Shown here in pieces: positions 9,229 through 16,725 of a stretch of 64,000 nt of DNA. A model generated the notes under the pieces. The model worked only from the letters and a program-made list of their open reading frames with translations. It searched no databases and was not told the origin of the DNA. The position numbers and the translations under genes are program-made. Source of the DNA: Sphaerochaeta associata (GTDB lineage: Bacteria; Spirochaetota; Spirochaetia; Sphaerochaetales; Sphaerochaetaceae); NCBI RefSeq assembly GCF_022869165.1, contig NZ_CP094929.1, positions 1,736,001 to 1,800,000 of the forward strand, written 5' to 3'. Each line of letters begins with the position of its first letter. Within the stretch, counting starts at the first letter, position 1.

Positions 9229-11577
9229 CTAGAGCATTACGTACGTCTTACCCATTCCCCCGTCCTCTGGAAGAGCAAAACGATAGTCTTGCACCGAACG
9301 GTGTTTTTTCAAATAGCTGCCAATTCCTTTGCTGAGAATTCCATCCCCATAGCCGTGAATAATGGAGAAGGTGCTCATGCCGTGCACCAGGGCGCTCTCT
9401 ATCTGCTGGTCAAGCAAATGCAAGGCTTCCTCGAGAATCAGGCCCCTGACATCCAGAACCAATTTCGGCTCCGGCGCACTGCTTTGGAAGAGTACCGACA
9501 CTTTCTGGTCCACCCGCTTGGGCAGGCTGAGCTGGGACGACGGGAGGGTCATGCGCATGGTGCCGATGGCGACCACAAAACTGTTCCTGCCCTTTTTTTC
9601 CAATATCTTGCCTTCCCGCTTTGCACTGCCGCACAACACATCCATTCCAACTTCCAGCCGTTGCGCCTCCTCGGGCTTGAGGAACTCGATTTCATCCTCG
9701 AATTGCTGCAGTTGTTCCTCTTGCTGCGCCAGTTTCTCGGAGAGACCCTCAAGGTAGGTCTTCACCTGTTTGGTCTTGTCTTTGGTCACCTCGCCGGTTC
9801 TCAGCTCGGCAACCAGATTCTCCAGCTCCTTGCGCTTGGTTTGCATGAATCGGGCCAGTTCGGTGGACTGTTCCCTCTTTAGCTGAGCCTCACGCTGCTT
9901 GATCCTCAGCTCTTTCAATTGCAATGCTTTCACTTCACTTTGCAGCGCAAGATACCGCTTGTGCATGGCAGTCTCCTGCCGTTCAAGATCGCGCCTTTTG
10001 GCTTCCAAGTCCTTTATGATAGTACCGATTTGCACAGCTTCACTGCCCAGGTACTGTTCGGCTTTCGCAAGGACATCCCGGGGAAGCTTCATCAACCGTG
10101 CAGTATCGAGTGCATGGCTTTCACCCGGGAGTCCCTGTATGATCCTGAAGGTAGGCAGATGCGAATTGTCATTGAACTCCATGGAGGCATTTATCACCTC
10201 CTTCTTGGCGTAGGCAAACTGCTTGAGGACTCCATGGTGACTGGTAACCAAGGTCAAAGCCGCTTTTTGCAGGCAGTACTCCAGGGTTGCCCGTGCTATT
10301 GCGGACCCCTCCACAGGGTCGGTTCCACTTCCCAGCTCATCCAGGATTACCAGCGAGCGCCCTGTCATGTTGGAAAGTACGTAGGCAATCTGCTTCATGT
10401 GTCCGCTGAAAGTGGAAAGTTCAGCCTCGATGGACTGCTCGTCCCCGATATCGGTATAGATATCATCAAAGACGGGCAGTGCACTGCCCTCCTGCGCGGG
10501 AATGTATCCGCAGAATTGGTTGAGCAGGGCGAACAATCCCACCGTCTTGATGGTTACCGTTTTTCCTCCGGCATTCGGTCCGCTGATTACCACAGCCCTG
10601 ATGTCCGAATCGAGTTGCATGGTGATGGGAACGACCTTTTTGCCGAGCAAGGGGTGACGCGCCTTGATCAGGGTGCAGTGTGTAATCTCCAAATCGGTAC
10701 GACTGCACTGTTTTTCCCTTGCCCATTCTGCGATGGCCAGCCTGGCATCGGTTTGCCCTACACGAAAAGCAAGATCGGAAAGTTCCTTTCGCCAAGAACG
10801 AACCTCATCGTTGAGCTGTTTCAGAATTTTTGCGATTTCGATAAGAATTTGGTTCTGTGCCATCACCACGGAATTATTCATCTCCACCAAGGGATACGGT
10901 TCCATGAAGACGGTATTGCCGGTCGCAGAACTGCTGGTGATGAAACCCTGCACGTTGGACCTTCTATCGCTGCGTACAGGAATAACCAGACGGCCGTCAC
11001 GCAATGCCTCCTGGTCGGTCTGCACCACTTCCCTGTTTGTATGGATGAATTGGCTGCAGAAGCGTGAACGCTCGTTCTTATGGGCCTCCACCTCCTTGCG
11101 TAGCTGTCTGAGCGCAGGATGTGACTCCTTCACCTGACCCGACTCGTCCAGCACATCCAGGATATGCCGACCGATCCGTCTGAGGTTCTCATCGAAAGAC
11201 CGCCCCATCAACTCCTTCAAGGGTTCAAAGGAAGACCCGTCATCGAGGGCTTGATTACAAAATGACTGCAGGATTTCGGAGCTGGCGATATAGTGGGCGA
11301 TACCGACCAAATCCGGTCCTTCCAATGCCTTGACCGGATCACCCAAGAGGGCCAAGGATGCCTTGATGGAGGGAAACGACAGCAGAGAACCGCCCAAAGA
11401 AGATCCGAGCAGCGTGATAAGACCTGCAATTTCTTCCTGTCGCTTGGAAAGCAGCGCCTGCTCAGTTAAAAACGACAACTCCAACAGGCAATCCCGTCCC
11501 TCTTCGGAACGTGAATGAGCCTGCATCTGATTAACTACCTGGTAAAAACCCAGTTCTTCAATACTCTTGTGATTCAT
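9229..11577 (-). CDS. mutS2: Endonuclease MutS2
   Basis: MutS-family ATPase of the MutS2 branch, implicated in ribosome rescue and in suppression of recombination in other bacteria rather than in mismatch repair. It has 782 residues. The core and clamp precede the Walker A loop GPNAGGKT (about residue 332), and the Walker B region reads LVILDELGSGTDP. A long coiled coil lies around residues 510-640. The C-terminal Smr domain has LDVRG and HGYGDGIL in place of HGxGxG. I start at MNHKSIEELGF rather than at an upstream alternative because that matches the family N-terminus; the start lies 20 nt inside the 3' end of rsgA. Confidence 0.95.
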   Translation of the reverse strand: MNHKSIEELGFYQVVNQMQAHSRSEEGRDCLLELSFLTEQALLSKRQEEIAGLITLLGSSLGGSLLSFPSIKASLALLGDPVKALEGPDLVGIAHYIASSEILQSFCNQALDDGSSFEPLKELMGRSFDENLRRIGRHILDVLDESGQVKESHPALRQLRKEVEAHKNERSRFCSQFIHTNREVVQTDQEALRDGRLVIPVRSDRRSNVQGFITSSSATGNTVFMEPYPLVEMNNSVVMAQNQILIEIAKILKQLNDEVRSWRKELSDLAFRVGQTDARLAIAEWAREKQCSRTDLEITHCTLIKARHPLLGKKVVPITMQLDSDIRAVVISGPNAGGKTVTIKTVGLFALLNQFCGYIPAQEGSALPVFDDIYTDIGDEQSIEAELSTFSGHMKQIAYVLSNMTGRSLVILDELGSGTDPVEGSAIARATLEYCLQKAALTLVTSHHGVLKQFAYAKKEVINASMEFNDNSHLPTFRIIQGLPGESHALDTARLMKLPRDVLAKAEQYLGSEAVQIGTIIKDLEAKRRDLERQETAMHKRYLALQSEVKALQLKELRIKQREAQLKREQSTELARFMQTKRKELENLVAELRTGEVTKDKTKQVKTYLEGLSEKLAQQEEQLQQFEDEIEFLKPEEAQRLEVGMDVLCGSAKREGKILEKKGRNSFVVAIGTMRMTLPSSQLSLPKRVDQKVSVLFQSSAPEPKLVLDVRGLILEEALHLLDQQIESALVHGMSTFSIIHGYGDGILSKGIGSYLKKHRSVQDYRFALPEDGGMGKTYVML

Positions 11578-12532
11578 CCTTATCCATTCTCGTACGCCAG
11601 GAATTGGAGCGATCATTCTTGCCCGCCCACAGCGGGGCCTTGTCATCAAGGGAGGCAAGCATCCTCAAGTAACTTTCATAGCGGTCATAGTGGATCTTAT
11701 CCTCCTCAACCGCTTCTTTCACCTTGCACCCTGGTTCATCCTGATGCAGGCACCTCTCATACTCACAGTTTTTCGCATACCGGGCGAACTCGATGAAAGC
11801 CTCTTGCAGCGTCGCCTTATCTCGATGGGGAACCTGTATCTCGCGAACACCAGGTGTGTCGACAACCGTAAACAAAGGACCGCTGATCAACAGCGAATGG
11901 TTGGTCGTATGCCTTCCACGGTTATACTTTTCACATACCTCGCTGGTGCGTTGGTCGCTGCCAAGAAGGCAGTTGATCAACGTAGACTTGCCTACACCGC
12001 TCTGTCCGACAAAAGCGACGGTCTTTCCTTCCAGCTCCTTGTACAGCTTCTCGATGTTCTCACCTGTCTTTGCACTCACACCCAAAACACGGTACCCAAG
12101 GGTCTTATAGAGCTTGAACCGTTCGTACTCATCCTCGGTAAGAGGAAAATCACATTTGTTCATCACAATCATGACATCGACATCCTGGCAGCAGGCGATG
12201 ACACGATCGATGAACCGGGGCCTGAACGGCGGGGTATCGGCACTGGTGACACACACGATCAGATCCATATTGGCAACAACGGTCTGGTTGCTGCCGCCTT
12301 TAGTATTCCACCTCTGAAAACTGTTGCGTCTGGGAAGGCGGTCGAGAATCAGACCCTCATGTGCATTGGTGGGGACAAAGCTGACCATATCACCCACGGC
12401 AAGCGGGTTGTACTCCTCGATTACTTGGGAAAGCTGCTTGCCCTTGATGCGGCACAAGTAGGAAACACCCTTCTCCTCGACTGTGTAGATATTGTTTATT
12501 CCCCTGCAAATCAGGCCGATATGTTGCTCCAT
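11558..12532 (-). CDS. rsgA: Ribosome small subunit-dependent GTPase A
   Basis: Circularly permuted GTPase that checks and matures the 30S subunit. Order of parts: OB-fold N-terminus, G4 (NKCD), then G1 GQSGVGKST at about residue 176, G3 DTPGV, and a C-terminal zinc-binding domain with the C-x4-C-x-H-x5-C arrangement (CEYERCLHQDEPGC). The start is taken at MEQHIGLICRG, where GGGAG stands 8 nt upstream; a start 10 codons earlier is possible but has no SD. It overlaps mutS2 by 20 nt. Confidence 0.95.
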   Translation of the reverse strand: MEQHIGLICRGINNIYTVEEKGVSYLCRIKGKQLSQVIEEYNPLAVGDMVSFVPTNAHEGLILDRLPRRNSFQRWNTKGGSNQTVVANMDLIVCVTSADTPPFRPRFIDRVIACCQDVDVMIVMNKCDFPLTEDEYERFKLYKTLGYRVLGVSAKTGENIEKLYKELEGKTVAFVGQSGVGKSTLINCLLGSDQRTSEVCEKYNRGRHTTNHSLLISGPLFTVVDTPGVREIQVPHRDKATLQEAFIEFARYAKNCEYERCLHQDEPGCKVKEAVEEDKIHYDRYESYLRMLASLDDKAPLWAGKNDRSNSWRTRMDKDESQEY

Positions 12533-12549
12533 GTGTACTCCCAGAATGT

Positions 12550-12578
12550 ACTGTATCTGCAAAACCTTCTCTTGACAA
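12550..12578 (-). promoter_or_regulatory. Promoter of rsgA, sharing its -35 with the divergent promoter
   Basis: TTGTCA (12573-12578), 17-bp spacer, TACAGT (12550-12555) toward rsgA. The -35 overlaps the -35 of the plus-strand promoter at 12572-12577 almost completely. Confidence 0.5.
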
Positions 12579-12599
12579 CCTAAGCGTATTTGATACTGT
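12572..12599 (+). promoter_or_regulatory. Promoter predicted to give a leaderless mRNA (pentapeptide gene)
   Basis: TTGACA (12572-12577), 16-bp spacer, TACTGT (12594-12599), then 6 nt to the ATG at 12606. No SD is present. Confidence 0.6.
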
Positions 12600-12605
12600 T
12601 AAGCT

Positions 12606-13184
12606 ATGTTTAATTTTATGACTTGCGCCCACCCGGGCTGCCGCACCTACATCTGCGAAGACGGCCCGTATTGCTATCGTCATTCCCCCAATCAAGAGGA
12701 ACTTCAGGCACGCTGCATCCAGATGCTGCTCAGTGAAACGAACATGGTGGATTTTTCTCTCACCGGCAGTGAATTCGAGGATTTGGTACTACCCAAGAAG
12801 GAACTGATCGCATCCAATCTTGCATGGTGTACCTTCCGCAATGTAGATTTTTCCCACACAACACTGCTGAACACCTTCTTCGATTTTTGTCTGTTCGAGA
12901 ACTGCACCTTCAACAATATCCTCAGCCGTTATGCAGTATTTTCTGGCAGCAAAATGATAGATTGTGATTTTTCAGGATCCATCATCATCCACACCAACTT
13001 CTGTGGTGTCGACACATTTCGATGCAATTTCAACGACTGCGACCTATATTTCTCCACGTTCAACTCCAGCTATCTCAGGGATACTTCCTTCGAGGATTGC
13101 AACTTGAAAAAAGCCGACTTTGTCCATACGGACCAAAGACGTGTCTCACTGCGGTATTCGAACTACGAGGAGGCACGCCGTTGA
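12606..13184 (+). CDS. Pentapeptide-repeat protein with N-terminal Cys/His cluster
   Basis: A 192-residue protein. Residues about 45-185 contain irregular pentapeptide repeats of the A(D/N)LxF type (LAWCTFRNVDFSHTTLLNTF and CDFSGS, CNFND, TSFEDCNLKKADF), predicted to form a right-handed quadrilateral beta helix. The first 30 residues hold a Cys/His set, CAHPGC, then C, then CYRH, that could bind zinc. No SD; a leaderless start is predicted. The stop overlaps the TTG start of the next gene. Function unknown; in other bacteria such folds mimic DNA or act as scaffolds. Confidence 0.85.
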   Translation: MFNFMTCAHPGCRTYICEDGPYCYRHSPNQEELQARCIQMLLSETNMVDFSLTGSEFEDLVLPKKELIASNLAWCTFRNVDFSHTTLLNTFFDFCLFENCTFNNILSRYAVFSGSKMIDCDFSGSIIIHTNFCGVDTFRCNFNDCDLYFSTFNSSYLRDTSFEDCNLKKADFVHTDQRRVSLRYSNYEEARR

Positions 13185-13795
13185 ACATTTATCAGCACTT
13201 CTCCGTCGTTGGTTTTTGCAACACCTATCTGGTCGCATCCAAGAAGCATAGTGAAGCCCTCTTGATCGACCCCGGCCACGTGGATTCGGAACTGATCAAT
13301 CTCATTGAAACGAACAAGTACAACCTCAGACATGTCTTGCTTACACACCGCCACATATCCCATATGGAAGGACTCGGAACGTTGAAGAAAATCTACGATG
13401 TCACCGTCTATGGTTCATCGTTCAGCTCGTATGACTTTCCCTACCAATCGGTCGAGGACAAGCAGATTCTGAATCTCTGCAACTTGGCAATTGAAGTGAT
13501 TCATGTACCGGGACACTCACTTGACAGCATGGTCTTTAAAATAGACCATGCCCTCTTCACCGGCGATACTCTGATGTGCGGGAGAATCGGATCGACTCCC
13601 GGGTATCGGGAACAAGCGCTCTTGATCAATTCAATCAACCAGAGATTGATGGGTTTGGATGAGAATACCCTCATATTTCCAGGGCATGGGACTGCATCCA
13701 AAATCCGCATCGAGCGGATGTTCAATCACGACCTGTTGCAGTTGGGAACGATCCAGACCGAACGCGAGCACTGGCGGGACGAGGAGCAGTCTTAA
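13181..13795 (+). CDS. MBL-fold metallo-hydrolase with altered metal motif
   Basis: A 204-residue metallo-beta-lactamase-fold protein, close to the glyoxalase II-like subgroup. Motifs: DPGH (loop 1), THRHISHMEG at about residues 54-63, VPGHSLDSM, FTGDTLM and FPGHG. In the usual THxHxDH motif the aspartate is serine here, so the second metal site may be weakened. The start is TTG: GAGGAGG stands 8 nt upstream and the TTGA overlaps the stop of the pentapeptide gene. An upstream start would run through that gene out of frame. Its 3' end overlaps rluD by 74 nt on the other strand. Substrate unknown. Confidence 0.85.
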   Translation: MNIYQHFSVVGFCNTYLVASKKHSEALLIDPGHVDSELINLIETNKYNLRHVLLTHRHISHMEGLGTLKKIYDVTVYGSSFSSYDFPYQSVEDKQILNLCNLAIEVIHVPGHSLDSMVFKIDHALFTGDTLMCGRIGSTPGYREQALLINSINQRLMGLDENTLIFPGHGTASKIRIERMFNHDLLQLGTIQTEREHWRDEEQS

Positions 13796-14723
13796 GCAGC
13801 ACCCTGAATCGTTCGGGCATGGGGGCTGTACAACGGATTCTCCTGCCCGTCGAAGGACTGGCAACCTCAAGGAGGAGGGCGTGCAGCATCAAGGTCAAAC
13901 CTTCAGCCTTGCCGTAGAGAGGGTCTCCAAGCAGGGTATGTCCGATGGACTTGAAATGTACACGTATCTGATGAGTCCTGCCGGTAAACAATTCTATGCG
14001 CACCAAGGCAAAGTCCCTGTACTGCCTGAGGACGGTGTAATCGGTACGGGCATCCCTGCCCTCGCCGCTTGAGCAGGTGGTAAACTTCTTTCGATCATTG
14101 CCATCGCGCTTGAGATTCGTCCTGATCGACCCCGTCCTCTCCTTGAAGACACCCTTCGCCAGAGTAATATAGACTTTGCGCGTCGTCCGCTCCTTGAACT
14201 GTTCGCTCAGGTTTTTGTGGCTCTGCCGATTACGGGCGATAACCAGCACCCCGCTGGTGTCCTTGTCCAGACGGTGCACGATGCCCGGTCGCACGGAAAG
14301 CTCCGTGTTTTCCACCTCGCCTTCCTCATCATCCTCAAGAGCTGAGGAGAAATCCTGGCCATAGCGAAAAAGCAGCGCATGCACCAGCGTATGCTCATGA
14401 TTTCCCGCTGCAGGATGCACCACCATCCCCTGCTCCTTGTTGATGACCAACATCTCCTGATCCTCGTACAATACATCCAACGGGATGTCTTCTGCGACGA
14501 TTCCCTCAAAGCAGGCCTCTTGGTAGTGTACTTCTATACGATCGCCTTCCTTGACAAGCCGACTTTTCTTGACCGGCTTTCCATTGAGGTAGAGTTGTGT
14601 TTTCTCATCTGAAAGCTGCGAGCGCGAAACCTTCTCCTGTTTGGAGGCTACATAGGCATCCAGTCGTCTGGGTTCTTGGATGGCATCAACCACCAACGCA
14701 AGAATCTCTTCCTTCACCGCCAT
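13722..14723 (-). CDS. rluD: RluA-family 23S rRNA pseudouridine synthase
   Basis: Converts uridines to pseudouridine in large-subunit rRNA. The 333-residue protein has an S4 RNA-binding domain (residues about 18-80) and the catalytic domain with HRLDKDTSG at about residue 150 (catalytic Asp), KVYITLAKG and GRTHQIRVH. It is most like RluD but RluC-type specificity cannot be excluded by eye. The ATG at 14723 shares its A with the stop of the upstream gene (TGATG); a GTG one codon earlier is an alternative. The 3' end overlaps the convergent MBL gene. Confidence 0.88.
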   Translation of the reverse strand: MAVKEEILALVVDAIQEPRRLDAYVASKQEKVSRSQLSDEKTQLYLNGKPVKKSRLVKEGDRIEVHYQEACFEGIVAEDIPLDVLYEDQEMLVINKEQGMVVHPAAGNHEHTLVHALLFRYGQDFSSALEDDEEGEVENTELSVRPGIVHRLDKDTSGVLVIARNRQSHKNLSEQFKERTTRKVYITLAKGVFKERTGSIRTNLKRDGNDRKKFTTCSSGEGRDARTDYTVLRQYRDFALVRIELFTGRTHQIRVHFKSIGHTLLGDPLYGKAEGLTLMLHALLLEVASPSTGRRIRCTAPMPERFRVLLKTAPRPASARVRSGSFPTATGRD

Positions 14724-15058
14724 CACGTGTTCCCCACTTCCCCGATGATAAAGTCAGCCACACTGATTCCCAAGGAGAGTGAAGCCGCGATGGACCCTTG
14801 CACCAATAGCGATTGCAATTCACTTGCAGGAGGATCGATCAGGTTGGTCTTTTGGGCGAGTGAGTATACAAGCATCGCTACGGGCAACGTAATGACCAGT
14901 GAGCCCAGAAAGAGGGTTTCAGCCCTTCGAAGCTTATAGGTGAAGAGAGGAAACTCATCCTTCTCGTACGGGACATAATCCTTCAACGGTTCTGCTGCAA
15001 GAGGAAGCGAACAGCAAAGGAGGACCAGGCAAAGCGTGAGGACTAAGGTTCGCATCAT
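14723..15058 (-). CDS. Small membrane/exported protein of unknown function
   Basis: A 111-residue protein with a signal-like N-terminus (MMRTLVLTLCLVLLCCSLPLAA) and two further hydrophobic segments (about 50-68 and 85-105). The two cysteines in the leader (LCCS) do not form a clear lipobox. It is coupled at both ends: its ATG overlaps the yggS stop (ATGA) and its stop overlaps the rluD start. I do not recognise the family. Confidence 0.7.
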   Translation of the reverse strand: MMRTLVLTLCLVLLCCSLPLAAEPLKDYVPYEKDEFPLFTYKLRRAETLFLGSLVITLPVAMLVYSLAQKTNLIDPPASELQSLLVQGSIAASLSLGISVADFIIGEVGNT

Positions 15059-15741
15059 CCCTCCCTTGGGCCGAACAGTCGTGTTCCCACCCGTATCAAG
15101 GTGGAACCTTCTGCTATGGCATAGCGGTAGTCGCTGCTCATGCCCATGCTCAAGGTTGAGAAATCCAGTTCTGGAAAGCGCTGCTTTGCCCGTTCCGCCG
15201 TTGTTCTCAGCAATGCAAATGCTTTTCGTATCTCTGTTTCACTCCCTGCCAAAGGCCCGATGGTCATCAACCCCTTTACGCTGACTTTGTTGAAGGAGGA
15301 GATTGTTTCCAAGGCTTGAAACAAAGCATGCTCATCTTCAAACCCACTCTTGCTCTCCTCGGGGGCAGTCTTCAGTTCCAGGAGGATGGGCAATGACTTG
15401 CAGGCAAGGCTCTCAAGCTTGAGAGCAAGCTTGAGGGAGTCGACGCTGTCTATTGCGTCAAAGAGTTCAAGAGCCTTTTTCGCCTTGTTTGTCTGCAAAT
15501 GCCCGATCAGGTGTATACGCATGCCTTGTGGTCGCCCGGAAGGCAGCTTCTCTTGCGCTTCCTGTACTCGATTCTCACCAAAGACCAGCTGCCCGCACGC
15601 AAAAAGTTCCTCCATGGCTTGAAAAGGATGTGTCTTGCTCACCGCCATCAAGGTGATGTCCCTTGCATTACGTCCATAGGTGGATGCAGCTTTTGCTATA
15701 TCAGAGAGAATTTCTTCACGATTCTTTTGTAGGTCAGTCAC
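15055..15741 (-). CDS. yggS: YggS/PLPBP-family pyridoxal phosphate homeostasis protein
   Basis: A 228-residue, single-domain alanine-racemase-fold protein that binds PLP but has no known catalysis; it buffers PLP and affects amino-acid pools. The PLP lysine lies in LMAVSKTHP at about residue 36. FGENRVQEA, HLIGHLQTNK, GLMTIGP and SMGMSSDY are hallmark motifs. The start is GTG with GAGGAGG 10 nt upstream, overlapping the preceding gene by 8 nt. Confidence 0.93.
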   Translation of the reverse strand: MTDLQKNREEILSDIAKAASTYGRNARDITLMAVSKTHPFQAMEELFACGQLVFGENRVQEAQEKLPSGRPQGMRIHLIGHLQTNKAKKALELFDAIDSVDSLKLALKLESLACKSLPILLELKTAPEESKSGFEDEHALFQALETISSFNKVSVKGLMTIGPLAGSETEIRKAFALLRTTAERAKQRFPELDFSTLSMGMSSDYRYAIAEGSTLIRVGTRLFGPREG

Positions 15742-16534
15742 GTCTTGTATGCCTCCTCAGGAATGCTTTGCGCCTTTGTCTCCACTCTTTGGTATGCTGT
15801 TTCAGTGTTTCAAACTGAAGCCGTTTCTCCTCGTTCACACTGGTGATCGAGGGGAATGCATCCAATATTCTCCGGGAGGCTGACTCAAGGCGCAGCCTCA
15901 ATTCATCACGTTCCTCATCCAGGCGAAGTTTCAACTGTTCCAAAGGTTTGTTTGTGGTAAGCTTGGAGAGCAGGGCCATTCGATCCTCGATCTCCTGGGC
16001 TTTCTTTCGGAAATCCCCAAGCTGCTTTTGGAATGCAGCCATTCTGAATACCGAACTGGTGGTGTCGATGCTGATGACCACAACGATTACGGTCGACATC
16101 GTGTCAAGAAGCCGGGGATCCAATGCATGCATCAAAGAGAACACAAAGGGGTGTATGCCATAGATGACCAGCAGACCCAACAAGCCGAACAGTGTTGAGT
16201 TGAGCAGGCAGACCCTGCCGTGAAGATTGAAGGGATAGGTACTGTAATCCCATAGCTTTGCATTGAAGAGCCGTTCAAGGAGAAAACTCGTCACATATTC
16301 AAGCAGGCTTGTCAACAGGAATGTCAGGATGAAAACAAGCATGGGGTGGACTGAGTGGTTTTGGAAAAGCAGGATGATGATCAACGAACCGAACCCGTAG
16401 ATCGGAAGATACGGACCATGCAAAAATCCGCGGTTGACCAACCGTTTTTCAAAGAAAGAGCAGTAAAGCACCTCTACTATGTATCCAATAACAGCGTAGC
16501 AAAAGAAATATCCAATGAGTAGATCCAATTGCAT
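15734..16534 (-). CDS. CmpB-type putative ABC transporter permease/membrane protein
   Basis: A 266-residue protein with about five to six membrane helices in the first 160 residues and a charged, coiled-coil C-terminal 90 residues. GYFFCYAVIGYIVEVLYCS, NRGFLHGPYLPIYGFG and KLWDYSTYPFNLHGRVCL are characteristic of the CmpB (PF06541-type) family, annotated as ABC permeases although the link to ABC transport is not proven. The ATG has GAGG 8 nt upstream and a promoter at 16555-16583. Confidence 0.8.
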   Translation of the reverse strand: MQLDLLIGYFFCYAVIGYIVEVLYCSFFEKRLVNRGFLHGPYLPIYGFGSLIIILLFQNHSVHPMLVFILTFLLTSLLEYVTSFLLERLFNAKLWDYSTYPFNLHGRVCLLNSTLFGLLGLLVIYGIHPFVFSLMHALDPRLLDTMSTVIVVVISIDTTSSVFRMAAFQKQLGDFRKKAQEIEDRMALLSKLTTNKPLEQLKLRLDEERDELRLRLESASRRILDAFPSITSVNEEKRLQFETLKQHTKEWRQRRKAFLRRHTRRD

Positions 16535-16554
16535 TGCCCAACCTCGCCTAGGTC

Positions 16555-16583
16555 ACTATACCCAATCTCATGCAGAGAGGCAA
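16555..16583 (-). promoter_or_regulatory. Promoter of the 16534-13722 operon
   Basis: TTGCCT (16578-16583), 17-bp spacer, TATAGT (16555-16560), about 20 nt before the start codon of the CmpB-type gene. It sits just beyond the tRNA-Val terminator. Confidence 0.6.
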
Positions 16584-16589
16584 CTACAA

Positions 16590-16615
16590 ATAAAAAACGC
16601 ACCCGAAGGTACGTT
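16590..16615 (-). terminator. Intrinsic terminator after tRNA-Val
   Basis: Eight-base-pair stem AACGTACC/GGTGCGTT closing a TTCG tetraloop (16596-16615), followed by a T run on the minus strand. It lies 2-3 nt from the tRNA 3' end. Confidence 0.9.
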
Positions 16616-16617
16616 TA

Positions 16618-16689
16618 TGACCGGAGAGGGATTTGAACCCCCGACCAGTTGCGTGTAAGGCAACCGCTCTCCCGCTGAGCTATCCGGCC
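16618..16689 (-). tRNA. tRNA-Val (anticodon TAC)
   Basis: A 72-nt cloverleaf on the minus strand: acceptor GGCCGGA/TCCGGTC (one G-T pair), D arm GCTC/GAGC, anticodon stem GTTGC/GCAAC with loop CTTACAC (TAC at 34-36), T arm with TTCAAAT loop, discriminator A. CCA is not encoded. A possible promoter is TTGACA (16724-16729) with TACGTT (16700-16705), 18-bp spacing, the -35 overlapping the 3' end of the upstream gene. Confidence 0.95.
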
Positions 16690-16725
16690 GACGAGAGTGA
16701 ACGTATCATAAAGATTGAACCGATG

